A stretch of 64,000 nucleotides of DNA from Rhodococcoides corynebacterioides NBRC 14404 (GTDB lineage Bacteria; Actinomycetota; Actinomycetes; Mycobacteriales; Mycobacteriaceae). Positions within the stretch are counted from its first letter, which is position 1. Every line of letters begins with the position of its first letter. The notes under the pieces were generated by a model. That model saw only the letters and a list, made by a program, of their open reading frames with translations. It had not been told where the DNA came from and did no database searches. Made by a program: the position numbers and the translations under genes. Below, piece by piece: positions 24,435-33,309 of this stretch. The stretch covers positions 186,001 to 250,000 of the forward strand of contig NZ_BCWV01000004.1 in assembly GCF_001894765.1 (NCBI RefSeq), given 5' to 3'.

Positions 24435-25658
24435 CTAACCTCGGGATCGACCGGACGACGCCATGCCGGCGGCCCGGGCTCGCTCGACCACCCGCGGCAG
24501 CGCGGCGAGTGCGGCATCGACGTCGGCGTCGGTGGTGGTGTAGCCCAACGAGAATCGCAGGGAGCCCCGCGCGTCGTCGGGATCGACGCCCATCGCCAGC
24601 AGCACGTGCGACGGGCGGGGAACGCCGGCCGTGCAGGCCGACCCGGTGGAGCACTCGATGCCGGCGGCGTCGAGCAGCATCAGCAGTGAATCGCCTTCGC
24701 AACCCCGGAAGGTGACGTGGACGTTGCCGGGCAGGCGGCGTTCTCCGGCGGCGCCGTTGATGCGCGCGTCGGGGATCGCGGCCACGATGCCGTCGGCGAA
24801 TCGGTCCCGCAGTGCGCTCAGGCGAGCCTCGGTGTTCGGGCGGTCCGCCACGGCCACCGCCAGCGCCGCGGCCATCCCCACGGCACCGGCGACGTCGGGA
24901 GTGCCCGAGCGCACGTCGCGCTCCTGGCCACCGCCGTGCAGCAGCGGCTCGCACGCCACGGACCGGCCCAGCAGCAAGGCGCCCACGCCCTGCGGGCCGC
25001 CGAACTTGTGCGCGGCGATGGACAGGGCGGACAGGCCACTCGCGGCGAAATCGACCACGCGACTCCCGACCGCCTGGACCGCATCACTGTGCATCGGGAC
25101 GTCGAACTCGGCCGCGACGGCCGCGAGCTCGGCGATCGGCATGACGGTGCCGACCTCGTTGTTCGCCCACATGATGCTGACGACGGCGACCTCGTCGGCA
25201 TGGTCCTCGAGAACGCGGCGCAGTGCGGCGGGCGTGACGGTGCCGTCGGCCTCCACCGGCAGCCAGGTGACGGATGCGCCCTCGTGCCGTTCGAGCCACT
25301 CGACGGCGTCCAGCACCGCGTGGTGCTCGACGGCACTGGTGACCACGCGGGTGCGACGAGGATCCGCCGCACGTCGGGCCCAGAAGATGCCCTTGACCCC
25401 CAGGTTGTCGGACTCGGTGCCGCCGGAGGTGAAGATCACCTCGGACGGGCGAGCGCCCAGGGCCGCCGCGACGGACTCCCGCGACTCCTCGACGCGGCGC
25501 CGCGCGCCCCGACCCGATCCGTGGAGGGAGGACGCGTTGCCGCGGGTGCCGAACACGTCGACCATCGCCTCGATCGCAGCCGGGACCATCGGAGTGGTGG
25601 CGGCGTGATCGAGGTAGACCGTGGGCCGCGCGGGGCGCGACGAACCGGGATCCGTCAT
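24435..25658 (-). CDS. Cysteine desulfurase (IscS/NifS-like)
   Basis: PLP enzyme that takes sulfur from cysteine as an enzyme persulfide for tRNA thiolation and Fe-S clusters. Of 407 residues, YLDHAATTP marks the N-terminus, Lys218 (IAAHKFGG) binds PLP, and the persulfide Cys lies in [11 protein letters not shown]. The context before mnmA suggests it mainly feeds tRNA 2-thiouridine; a SUF-type cluster elsewhere would handle Fe-S assembly, which is inference. TAAACT lies 10 nt upstream of ATG 25658 as a possible -10 box. Confidence 0.94.
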   Translation of the reverse strand: MTDPGSSRPARPTVYLDHAATTPMVPAAIEAMVDVFGTRGNASSLHGSGRGARRRVEESRESVAAALGARPSEVIFTSGGTESDNLGVKGIFWARRAADPRRTRVVTSAVEHHAVLDAVEWLERHEGASVTWLPVEADGTVTPAALRRVLEDHADEVAVVSIMWANNEVGTVMPIAELAAVAAEFDVPMHSDAVQAVGSRVVDFAASGLSALSIAAHKFGGPQGVGALLLGRSVACEPLLHGGGQERDVRSGTPDVAGAVGMAAALAVAVADRPNTEARLSALRDRFADGIVAAIPDARINGAAGERRLPGNVHVTFRGCEGDSLLMLLDAAGIECSTGSACTAGVPRPSHVLLAMGVDPDDARGSLRFSLGYTTTDADVDAALAALPRVVERARAAGMASSGRSRG

Positions 25659-25709
25659 GACGGCGACCAGTTTAGCCGCTACCGCGGGTGCCGCCGCGCG
25701 TGCCGATTC

Positions 25710-26606
25710 TCACCCGGCGCGCAGGGCCTCCCCGTGAGGAGCAGCGACGCGATCGACACCGACCGCGGGAACCCGACGCGCGACGACGCGCAGCGGCGGG
25801 ACGGCGGTGACGTCGCCTGCTCCGCGCACCGACCGTTCGGCCCGGCGGGCGAGGTCGCGTCGGTCGCCGCCGATCGCGTCGAGGTCGGCGCCGGTGACGA
25901 CCTCCGCGCGGACTCCCTTCAGGCGCAGGATGCGCGACATCGACTCTCCGATTCCTTCGGCCCCGACGAAGGCGGTGGCGGTGCTCGGCGCACCCGTCCG
26001 CTCCCGGTAGGCAATGCCGACCGGGCGCACGGTCGCTCCGGTGTCGACGGCGGCCTGGAACAGGGCGGGGCGGAAGCGGCCGTAGGCCGTCCCGCACCAG
26101 GTGGTGCCCTCGGGGAAGACGACGACGGTCGCCCCGCCCCGGAGTGCGTCCTTCACCTCGTCGACGGTGTCGGGCAGGGTGCGCAGACGGTCTCGCGCGA
26201 TGGGAATCACCTTGACGATGCGCGCCAGTAGGCCGAGGACGGGCCAGTCGACCAGGTCGGCGCGCGCGACGAACCGGCACGGGAAGCACGCGGCCAGGAC
26301 CAGGATGTCGGTCCAGGAGACGTGGTTCGCGACGACCAGGGTGCCGACACCCGCGTCGGCCGGCCGGCCCACCCGTCGGTCGAGACCGATGCCGAGCGCG
26401 GCGAGCAGTCCACGGGCCCCGAGACGGGCGGCGGCGCGGCGGCCCGGCGCCGGCAGCACACGGCCGGCGAGCAGGAGCGGGAACACCAGCAGGAGCAGCG
26501 CGATCAGGACGCAGCGCACCACGACGCGCAGGGCGCCGGCAGTGGCCACCGGCGCGGTGCGGCATCCGGTGCCGCACGGGCTGGCCGGCATCCAGGCGTG
26601 CGTCAC
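25710..26606 (-). CDS. PlsC-type lysophospholipid/O-acyltransferase
   Basis: Membrane-associated acyltransferase of 298 residues. The N-terminal hydrophobic helix (VVVRCVLIALLLLVFPLLL) anchors it; the HX4D catalytic motif is His95-Asp100 (NHVSWTD), and the substrate motif is FPEGTTW at 164-170. PlsC enzymes make phosphatidic acid, but its GTGA overlap with the upstream GNAT gene resembles OlsA (O-acylation of lyso-ornithine lipid) paired with OlsB. Substrate cannot be decided from sequence. Confidence 0.85.
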   Translation of the reverse strand: MTHAWMPASPCGTGCRTAPVATAGALRVVVRCVLIALLLLVFPLLLAGRVLPAPGRRAAARLGARGLLAALGIGLDRRVGRPADAGVGTLVVANHVSWTDILVLAACFPCRFVARADLVDWPVLGLLARIVKVIPIARDRLRTLPDTVDEVKDALRGGATVVVFPEGTTWCGTAYGRFRPALFQAAVDTGATVRPVGIAYRERTGAPSTATAFVGAEGIGESMSRILRLKGVRAEVVTGADLDAIGGDRRDLARRAERSVRGAGDVTAVPPLRVVARRVPAVGVDRVAAPHGEALRAG

Positions 26607-27499
26607 CGGTCGCCGCCGGTCGTCGGGGTGCGTTCCGGCACCGCACCGGCCGCCGAGCGCAGCCGATCGAGGTACCGCACGTTGGCGTCGGCCATGTGCA
26701 GCAGCGCGACGAAGTCCGCCACCCCGAACTCGGGGTCGTGCGCGGGTTCGCCGCAGATCGACGCGCCCATGCGCAGATAGCCGCGCAGCAGCGGCGGCAC
26801 CGTCGTCCGTGCCGGCGGTGCGATGTCCTGCAGGTCCACCCCGTCCACCCGCACCGGCGTGCGCGGATACGCACGTCGGGCGCTGCGGTGCCGCGCCGAC
26901 ACCAGGTCGCGGACCCCGCGCACGTGCGCTCCGACGGGCGCACCGTCACCGAGGTCCATGGGCACCGAGACGCATCCCATCACGCGGTCGTGGCCCCCCA
27001 GGTCGAGATAGCGCAGGATGCCCGACCACATCAACGCGAGCACGGCTCCGCTGCGGTGCTCGCGGTCGACGCAGGCGCGGCCCATCTCGACGGTGCCGAG
27101 CTCGAAGGCGCGCAATTCGCTGATGTCGAACTCGGTGGCGGTGTAGTAGCCGCCGGCGCGCTCCGCGCCGGCGGGAGTGAGCATCCGGTAGCAGCCGACG
27201 ACGGCGTCGGTCTCGTTCTCCACGACCAGCAGGTGATCGCAGTGCTCGTCGTACCGGTCGACGTCGAGGCCGTCGGCGAAGGACGCCGCGGCGAAACCGG
27301 GTTCGGAGCCGAAGACGTCGGCTCGGAGTCGTTGGGCTGCCCTGGCGTGGTCCGGGGAGGCGCCGACGAGGAGGGAGTAGTGCCGATCCGCGAGCAGCAC
27401 TCGCGTGTCGGGTACCGCGAGCAGAGCTCGCGGAGCGGGTGCTGCGAGCAGCGCTCGGGGGTCGGATGGTGACGTCGTCGAGATCGATCGAACGGTCAT
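26603..27499 (-). CDS. GNAT-fold N-acyltransferase, OlsB-like
   Basis: A 298-residue protein of the acetyltransferase type found in OlsB and acyl-homoserine-lactone-like enzymes: RLRADVFGSEPGF near residue 60, DEHCDHLLVV and VVGCYRMLTPAGA strands, ELGRACVD-type segment (VEMGRACVDREHRSG). OlsB N-acylates ornithine from acyl-ACP. Partnered with the PlsC gene it may make an acyl-amino-acid lipid, an inference. The first 38 residues carry a repeat (RALLA-P unit three times) and no counterpart is expected in the family. ATG 27499. Confidence 0.75.
   Translation of the reverse strand: MTVRSISTTSPSDPRALLAAPAPRALLAVPDTRVLLADRHYSLLVGASPDHARAAQRLRADVFGSEPGFAAASFADGLDVDRYDEHCDHLLVVENETDAVVGCYRMLTPAGAERAGGYYTATEFDISELRAFELGTVEMGRACVDREHRSGAVLALMWSGILRYLDLGGHDRVMGCVSVPMDLGDGAPVGAHVRGVRDLVSARHRSARRAYPRTPVRVDGVDLQDIAPPARTTVPPLLRGYLRMGASICGEPAHDPEFGVADFVALLHMADANVRYLDRLRSAAGAVPERTPTTGGDR
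27368..27455. repeat. Degenerate repeats in the 5' end of the GNAT gene
   Basis: On the minus strand a unit resembling CGAGCACTGCTCGC-type DNA recurs three times at about 27-30 base spacing and encodes RALLA, RALLA and RVLLA. The copies are diverged, so borders are approximate. Confidence 0.5.
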
Positions 27500-27584
27500 G
27501 GCCCGAATCTGTCGCGCCCGAACGTCCGTGCGGCCACACCCGCGTGCCGTGTTCGTGGCAGCTACGTGACCATTCGTGAAACGA

Positions 27585-27623
27585 GCCGGGCCCCGTCACC
27601 GTGAACTGGTGACGGGGCCCGGC
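27585..27623 (-). terminator. Perfect 16-bp hairpin after etfA
   Basis: GCCGGGCCCCGTCACC (27585-27600) and GGTGACGGGGCCCGGC (27608-27623) are exact inverted repeats around a 7-nt loop, 25 bases after the etfA stop on the minus strand. The tail CGTTTC is only weakly U-rich. Confidence 0.8.
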
Positions 27624-27647
27624 CCGAGGTGCGAACCGCGGGGGCGG

Positions 27648-28604
27648 TCAGCCCTTGCGCTTCTTGACCGCCTCGGTCAGCTGGGGTGCGACGTCGAACA
27701 GGTCGCCCACCACGCCGTAGTCGGCGATCTCGAAGATGGGGGCTTCCTCGTCCTTGTTGACCGCGACGATGGTCTTGGACGTCTGCATGCCGGCGCGGTG
27801 CTGGATCGCGCCGGAGATGCCGAGGGCGACGTAGAGCTGCGGGGAGACGGTCTTACCCGTCTGACCCACCTGGAACTGGCCGGGGTAGTAACCGGAGTCG
27901 ACGGCGGCGCGGGAGGCGCCGACGGCAGCACCGAGCGAGTCGGCGAGCTCCTCGACCACGGAGAACTTGTCGGCGCTGCCGACACCGCGGCCACCGGAGA
28001 CGACGACGGACGCCTCGGTGAGTTCCGGACGATCGCCACCGACGATCGGGTCACGCGAGACGACGCGGACCACGGCCTCTTCCTGGGCCGGAACCTCGAC
28101 GTCGACACGCTCGCCTGCGCCGGCCTGCGGCTCCGCCTCGATCGCACCGGGGCGGACCGAGATGACCGGCACGTCGCCGTTGGTCTTGGCCTCGACGGTG
28201 AACGCGCCACCGAAGATCGAGTAGGTGGCGGACTTGTCGGCGCTGACCGACACGACGTCCTGGTGGAGACCGGCGCCGAGGCGAGCGGCCAGACGTCCGG
28301 CCACCTCCTTGCCCTCGATGCCGCCGGAGGTGATGATCGCGGCGGGCGACGCGGACTCGGCGAGCGAGGCGAGCACGTCGACCTTGGGGGTGACGAGGAA
28401 GCCGTCGACGGCGTCGGACTCCGCGACGTAGATCTTGGCCGCGCCGGCCTCGGCGAGCGCGTCGGCGATCTTGTCGGTGGTGCCGGGCGCGCCGGTGACG
28501 ACCGCGGCGGGTTCACCGAGAACCCGTGCGGCGGTGATGAGTTCGGTGGTGACCTTCTTCAGTGCCCCGTCGGCGTGTTCGACGAGGACCAGTACCTCTG
28601 CCAT
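27648..28604 (-). CDS. etfA: Electron transfer flavoprotein alpha subunit
   Basis: FAD-binding subunit of the heterodimer that takes electrons from acyl-CoA dehydrogenases and passes them to ETF:quinone oxidoreductase. The 318 residues are typical. The C-terminal FAD domain has the conserved [19 protein letters not shown] and [20 protein letters not shown] segments. An AGGAGAG ribosome site precedes ATG 28604. It follows etfB with a 46-base gap and is probably co-transcribed. Confidence 0.96.
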   Translation of the reverse strand: MAEVLVLVEHADGALKKVTTELITAARVLGEPAAVVTGAPGTTDKIADALAEAGAAKIYVAESDAVDGFLVTPKVDVLASLAESASPAAIITSGGIEGKEVAGRLAARLGAGLHQDVVSVSADKSATYSIFGGAFTVEAKTNGDVPVISVRPGAIEAEPQAGAGERVDVEVPAQEEAVVRVVSRDPIVGGDRPELTEASVVVSGGRGVGSADKFSVVEELADSLGAAVGASRAAVDSGYYPGQFQVGQTGKTVSPQLYVALGISGAIQHRAGMQTSKTIVAVNKDEEAPIFEIADYGVVGDLFDVAPQLTEAVKKRKG

Positions 28605-28650
28605 GTGACTGACTCTCCTGTGGTTCGGGTCGGGCGGTGGACGGGGGTGA

Positions 28651-29451
28651 CTAGATGATCTTCTGCGAGACCAGGTAGTCGGCGACCTTGGTGCCGCCGT
28701 CGCCCTCGTCGGTCACTCGCTCGCCGGCCGTCTTGGGGGGCTTGGGGGTGACGGTGGTGACCGTGGTGCCGGCGTTGTCCACGCCGACCGTCTCGGGCTC
28801 GACGCCGATGTCGGCGAGGGTGAGCACCTGCACGGTCTTCTTCTTCGCGGCCATGATGCCCTTGAAGGACGGGAACCGCGGCTCGTTGATCTTCTCGGTG
28901 ACCGAGACGATGGCGGGGAGCTCGGCCTCGAGGCCGAAGACACCTTCGTCGGTCTCGCGCTCGCCGGAGACCTTGCCGTCGGCGACGACGAGCTTGCGCA
29001 TCTGCGTCAACTGCGGGATGCCCAGGTACTCGGCGATGATGGCGGGGACCGCACCGATGCGGCCGTCGGTGGCCTCGTTGCCGGCGATGACCAGGTCGGC
29101 GGCCTCACCGTTCTCGAACTCGACCTGGCCCAGCGCGGCGGCCAGGGCCCAGGCGGTCTGGATGGCGTCCGATCCGTGCATGGCGGGATCGTTGACGTGG
29201 ACGGCGCTGTCGGCGCCCATCGACAGGGCCTTGCGGATGGCCTCGGTGGCGCGGTCGGGGCCGGCCGACAGAACCTTGACCTCGCCGCCGTCGCGCTCCT
29301 TGATGAGCAGCGCTTCCTCGACCGCACGCTCGTTGATCTCGTCCAGCACGGCGTCCGCGGCCTCGCGGTCCAGCGTGTAGTCGCCGTCGGAGAGTTTGCG
29401 CTCGGACCACGTGTCCGGGACCTGCTTGATCAGTACGACGATGTTCGTCAT
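28651..29451 (-). CDS. etfB: Electron transfer flavoprotein beta subunit
   Basis: AMP-binding partner of EtfA. 266 residues, opening MTNIVVLIKQVPDT, with the AMP-site region ADLVIAGNEATDGRIGAVPA and the recognition-loop region near the C-terminus. ATG 29451 is chosen because homologues begin there and AGGAGGT lies upstream, though with a long 13-nt spacing. The C-terminal arm that wraps EtfA is the PKPPKTAGERVTDEG segment. It is divergent from a methyltransferase gene; two similar motifs lie in the gap. Confidence 0.96.
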   Translation of the reverse strand: MTNIVVLIKQVPDTWSERKLSDGDYTLDREAADAVLDEINERAVEEALLIKERDGGEVKVLSAGPDRATEAIRKALSMGADSAVHVNDPAMHGSDAIQTAWALAAALGQVEFENGEAADLVIAGNEATDGRIGAVPAIIAEYLGIPQLTQMRKLVVADGKVSGERETDEGVFGLEAELPAIVSVTEKINEPRFPSFKGIMAAKKKTVQVLTLADIGVEPETVGVDNAGTTVTTVTPKPPKTAGERVTDEGDGGTKVADYLVSQKII

Positions 29452-29502
29452 GGGTCTGCGTCGACCTCCTGTGTCGTGTGGGTGACGATCCGGTCCGATC
29501 AC

Positions 29503-29514
29503 TACTCACCGGTA
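29503..29514. promoter_or_regulatory. TACT-N3-CGGTA motif, copy 1
   Basis: TACTCACCGGTA, 52 bases upstream of the etfB start. It shares TACT...CGGTA with the second copy at 29605-29616; such two-fold sites fit a dimeric regulator, identity unknown. Confidence 0.35.
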
Positions 29515-29602
29515 GCTCGGCGATGGGCGCCCGACGTTCCCGGTGCGTGCGGTGGGTGCTCGCGCATCCGGCCGCTGTGACGTGGACGTTACCCCATCGA
29601 GG

Positions 29603-29618
29603 GTTACTGATCGGTAAC
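29603..29618. promoter_or_regulatory. Near-palindromic operator candidate (TACT-N3-CGGTA, copy 2)
   Basis: GTTACTGATCGGTAAC is a 16-bp palindrome with one mismatched pair, in the 245-bp gap between divergent etfB and the methyltransferase gene. The rest of this gap shows no gene. Confidence 0.45.
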
Positions 29619-29683
29619 TTACTCCGCCGTCAGATTTTTTCAACCCCTCCTCCCCACCTGTTCGGGTGTGTCGCGTCACGAAC

Positions 29684-29689
29684 TACTCT
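29684..29689 (+). promoter_or_regulatory. Leaderless-type -10 box for the methyltransferase-GH57-GT4 operon
   Basis: TACTCT ends 7 nt before ATG 29697, with no ribosome site between. Confidence 0.55.
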
Positions 29690-29696
29690 CGCCCGG

Positions 29697-30482
29697 ATGA
29701 ACGACGCGACACCGGCAGCGCCGACCCCGAGCGGAGACCCCCTTCCGCTCACGGGCGAACGAACGGTTCCGGGGATCGCCGAGGAGAACTACTGGTTCCG
29801 ACGCCACGAGGTCGTCTACCGGGACATCGCCCCGCGGTGCGCAGGACGCACGGTCCTCGAGGCGGGTCCCGGCGAGGGCTACGGGGCGGCGATGATCGCC
29901 GAGTCGGCGCGACGGGTGCTCGGCGTCGACTACGACGTCGCCGCCGCCGACCACATCGCCGTTCGCTACCCCGCGGTCGACATCGTCCGTGGCAACCTCG
30001 TCGACCTGCCCGTCGCCGACGGCGCGATGGACGTCGTCGTCACCCTGCAGGTGATCGAGCATCTCTGGGACCAGGACCGCTTCGTCCGGGAGTGTCGTCG
30101 GGTCCTGGTCCCGGGCGGCGTGCTGATCATGAGTACGCCCAACCGCATCACCTTCTCCCCCGGCCGGGACACCCCGCTGAATCCGTTCCACACCCGTGAA
30201 CTCGACCCCGTCGAGCTAGGCGAGCTCGTCGTCACCGCCGGGTTCGAGGTGGAGTCGCTCACCGGGGTCCGGCACGGGCCCACCCTGCAGGAACTCGACC
30301 GTCGGCACGGTGGCTCCTTCGTCGACGCGCAGATCGACCGTGCCCTGGCCGGCGAACCGTGGCCCGACGACCTCACTCGGGACGTCGCGGGCATCGACGT
30401 CGGCGACTTCGCCCTGACCCCCGACGACCTCGACGCGAGCCTCGACCTGGTGATCGTCGCGCGCGCCCCGCTCGCTCCGTGA
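29697..30482 (+). CDS. Class I SAM-dependent methyltransferase (polysaccharide locus)
   Basis: A 261-residue methyltransferase. SAM-binding motif I is VLEAGPGEGYGAAMIAE; acidic loop VLGVDYD; motif IV VVVTLQVIEHLWD; post-motif VPGGVLIMSTPNR. It is the first gene of a three-gene run with GTGA and ATGA overlaps into a GH57 branching enzyme and a GT4 glucosyltransferase. In mycobacteria the same order is associated with methylglucose lipopolysaccharide, so O-methylation of glucose units is the likely role (inference). Confidence 0.82.
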   Translation: MNDATPAAPTPSGDPLPLTGERTVPGIAEENYWFRRHEVVYRDIAPRCAGRTVLEAGPGEGYGAAMIAESARRVLGVDYDVAAADHIAVRYPAVDIVRGNLVDLPVADGAMDVVVTLQVIEHLWDQDRFVRECRRVLVPGGVLIMSTPNRITFSPGRDTPLNPFHTRELDPVELGELVVTAGFEVESLTGVRHGPTLQELDRRHGGSFVDAQIDRALAGEPWPDDLTRDVAGIDVGDFALTPDDLDASLDLVIVARAPLAP

Positions 30483-32062
30483 CCGAGGCCGGCACGGGGC
30501 AGGTACCCGGGATGTTCGCCCTGGTGCTGCACTCCCATCTGCCGTGGCTGCCCCATCACGGCCGGTGGCCGGTCGGTGAGGAGTGGCTCTACCAGTCGTG
30601 GGCCGGCTCCTACCTGCGGGTGGTGGACGTGCTGCGGCGGCTGTCGGCGGAGGGTCGCACCGATCTGCTGACCCTGGGCATCACACCGGTCCTCGCCGCC
30701 CAACTCGACGATCCGCACGCCCTCGACGGCATGCACCACTGGCTGGGCAACTGGTCACTGCGCGCCGCCGAGGCGGCGACGTCACGGGACGCCGACCGCC
30801 GGGAGGCGGGTCGACGCGAGTACCGCGAGGCCGGACGCGCTCTCGCCGAGTTCGAGACCCGATGGCGTCACGGCGCGTCGCCCGTGCTGCGTCGCCTGGT
30901 CGACGATCGTGCCGTCGAACTGCTGGGCGGTCCTCTGATGCACCCGTTCCAGCCGCTGCTCGATCCACGACTGCGAACGTTCTCGCTGGCCGAGGGATTG
31001 CGCGACGGCGCTCGACGCCTGGGCCGACGCGCCGACGGAATCTGGGCGCCGGAGTGCGCCTTCACCGCCGGGATGGAGCAGGACTACGCGGCGGCCGGGG
31101 TGAGTCATTTCCTGGTCGACGGACCCGCTCTGCGCGGCGACACCACGCTCGGTCGGCCCGTCGGCGACACCGACGTGGTCGCGTTCGGGCGGGACCTCCC
31201 GGTCAGCTACCGCGTGTGGTCGCCGAAGTCCGGCTACCCCGGCCACGCCGCGTACCGCGACTTCCACACCTACGACCACGGCACCGGCCTCAAGATCGTG
31301 CGCGTCACCGGGCGGACCGTCGCCGGTCCGGACAAGGCCCCCTACGCCCCGGATCTCGCCGCCGCGGCCCTGCAGGACCACGTCCGTGACTTCGTCGACG
31401 TGGTCCGGGGCCGACTCCACGACGAGCACGCGCGCACCGGACGTCCCGCGCTGGTGACGGCGGCCTTCGACACCGAGCTGTTCGGACACTGGTGGCACGA
31501 GGGCCCCGAGTGGCTCGAGGCCGTCCTGCGCGCCCTCCCCGAGGCCGGGGTGCGGGTGGGCACGCTGACCGCCGCCCGGACGGCCGGGTTCGTCGGCGAG
31601 CCGACGGACCTGCCGAACACGTCGTGGGGATCCGGGAAGGACTGGCGAGTCTGGGCCGGGGACCCGGTGCAGGACCTGGTGCGCCTCAACGCGGAGGTGA
31701 CGGCCACCGCCCTGCAGGCGGTCGACGCCGTCGATGCCCGCGGCCCCGCCGAGACCGCCGGACGGGACCGGACCGCCGATCAGATCCTGCGCGAGGCGCT
31801 GCTGACCGTGTCGAGCGACTGGGCGTTCATGGTGAGCAAGGACTCCGCCGCGCAGTACGCCCGCGATCGCGCGCACGAGCACGCTCATGCCGTCCGGGAG
31901 ATCGCCGCCGCGCGCACGGCGGGACGACCGGACGTCGCCGCCGGGCTCGCCGCCGGGTGGAACGCCGCCGACGGGCTGTTTCCCGACCTCGATGCCCGTA
32001 GGCTCCCGACGAGCGATGCCCCGGCCGGAGGGGTCACGGGTCGTCGGGAAGGGGTGCGATGA
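30479..32062 (+). CDS. GH57 family 1,4-alpha-glucan branching enzyme
   Basis: A 527-residue glycoside hydrolase family 57 protein forming alpha-1,6 branches in alpha-1,4-glucans. N-terminal barrel motif LHSHLPWLPHHGRWPVGEEW; catalytic nucleophile Glu in IWAPECAF; acid/base Asp in AAFDTELFGHWW; the C-terminal helical domain contains SSDWAFMVSKDSAAQYA. GTG 30479 overlaps the previous stop (GTGA), and the stop overlaps the next gene (ATGA). It is distinct from GH13 GlgB. Near-identical motif order is found in the mycobacterial methylglucose lipopolysaccharide locus. Confidence 0.92.
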   Translation: MTEAGTGQVPGMFALVLHSHLPWLPHHGRWPVGEEWLYQSWAGSYLRVVDVLRRLSAEGRTDLLTLGITPVLAAQLDDPHALDGMHHWLGNWSLRAAEAATSRDADRREAGRREYREAGRALAEFETRWRHGASPVLRRLVDDRAVELLGGPLMHPFQPLLDPRLRTFSLAEGLRDGARRLGRRADGIWAPECAFTAGMEQDYAAAGVSHFLVDGPALRGDTTLGRPVGDTDVVAFGRDLPVSYRVWSPKSGYPGHAAYRDFHTYDHGTGLKIVRVTGRTVAGPDKAPYAPDLAAAALQDHVRDFVDVVRGRLHDEHARTGRPALVTAAFDTELFGHWWHEGPEWLEAVLRALPEAGVRVGTLTAARTAGFVGEPTDLPNTSWGSGKDWRVWAGDPVQDLVRLNAEVTATALQAVDAVDARGPAETAGRDRTADQILREALLTVSSDWAFMVSKDSAAQYARDRAHEHAHAVREIAAARTAGRPDVAAGLAAGWNAADGLFPDLDARRLPTSDAPAGGVTGRREGVR

Positions 32063-33309
32063 GAGTCCTGCTGGTCTCCTGGGAGTACCCGCCCGTCGTC
32101 GTCGGGGGACTCGGGCGTCACGTGCACCATCTCGCGACCGAACTCGCCGCCGCGGGCCACGAGGTGGTGGTTCTCGCCCGTCGGCCCACGGGCACCGACG
32201 GCTCCACCCACCCCACCGAGGCCGTCGTGGCCGACGGAGTGCTGGTGGTGGCGGTCGCCGAGGACCCGGCGCACTTCGCGTTCGGCGTGGACATGATCGA
32301 GTGGACCCTCGCGCTGGGTCACGCGATGGTCCGGGCCGGACTCGCCCTGTCGAAGCCGGGCGTCGGCGAGGGGTGGGTTCCCGACGTCGTCCACGCCCAC
32401 GACTGGCTCGTCGCGCACCCCGCGATCGCCCTCGCCGAGTTCTTCGACGTGCCCCTGGTCACCACCTTCCACGCCACCGAGGCCGGTCGACACAGCGGCT
32501 GGGTGTCGGGCCGAGTGAACCGGCAGGTCCACTCGATCGAGTGGTGGCTCGCGCAGGAGTCCGACGCGGTGATCACCTGCTCCGCATCGATGGACGACGA
32601 GGTGGCTCGCCTCTTCGCCCCACCCGGCCCGATGCACGTGGTGCGCAACGGGATCGACACCTCCACCTGGACGTTCCGCCCCCATGGACCGACCGGCTGC
32701 CCACCCGCCCTGCTCTACGTGGGCCGGCTCGAATACGAGAAGGGCGTGCAGGACCTGATCGCCGCCCTCCCCCGCCTCCGCCGGACCCACCCCGGCACGA
32801 CCCTCACGATCGTCGGCGACGGCACCCAGCGGGACCACCTGATCGAACTCGCCCGCGCGCATCGCGTGCGGCGATCCGTCGTCTTCGCCGGCTCCGCCGA
32901 TCACGACGGCGTGCTGGCCCACCTGCACCGGGCCGACGTTCTCGTCCTCCCCAGCCGGTACGAGCCGTTCGGCATCATCGCGCTCGAAGGCGCCGCGGCC
33001 GGCATCCCCGTGGTGGCCTCGACCGCGGGCGGACTGGGCGAAGCCGTCACCGACGGGGTCACCGGTCGCTCCTTCGCCCCCGGCGACGTGGCCGCACTGG
33101 CCGCCGCGGTCCGCCGCTCGCTGGACGAGCCGGAGCGCACCCGCACGCTCGTCGACGCCGCCCGCGATCGCCTCACCGCGGACTTCGCGTGGTCGACGGT
33201 CGCCCGTGAGACCGCCACGATCCTCGCCGCCGCGAAGCGCCGCGTCCGCACCCCGTACGCGCGACCGCACGTCGTCGAACGGCCACTGCTGGAACGGGAT
33301 TCGAGCTAG
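32059..33309 (+). CDS. GT4 glycosyltransferase, alpha-1,4-glucosyltransferase type
   Basis: A 416-residue GT-B retaining glycosyltransferase. The N-terminal lobe begins VLLVSWEYPPVVVGGLGRHVHHLA, with VHAHDWL; the C-terminal donor lobe has the EX7E motif in RYEPFGIIALEGAAAG. It is most like the enzyme that elongates alpha-1,4-glucan for glycogen and methylglucose lipopolysaccharide in mycobacteria, using ADP- or UDP-glucose. Its stop codon TAG shares the tetramer CTAG (33306-33309) with the stop codon of the convergent acyltransferase. Confidence 0.9.
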   Translation: MRVLLVSWEYPPVVVGGLGRHVHHLATELAAAGHEVVVLARRPTGTDGSTHPTEAVVADGVLVVAVAEDPAHFAFGVDMIEWTLALGHAMVRAGLALSKPGVGEGWVPDVVHAHDWLVAHPAIALAEFFDVPLVTTFHATEAGRHSGWVSGRVNRQVHSIEWWLAQESDAVITCSASMDDEVARLFAPPGPMHVVRNGIDTSTWTFRPHGPTGCPPALLYVGRLEYEKGVQDLIAALPRLRRTHPGTTLTIVGDGTQRDHLIELARAHRVRRSVVFAGSADHDGVLAHLHRADVLVLPSRYEPFGIIALEGAAAGIPVVASTAGGLGEAVTDGVTGRSFAPGDVAALAAAVRRSLDEPERTRTLVDAARDRLTADFAWSTVARETATILAAAKRRVRTPYARPHVVERPLLERDSS

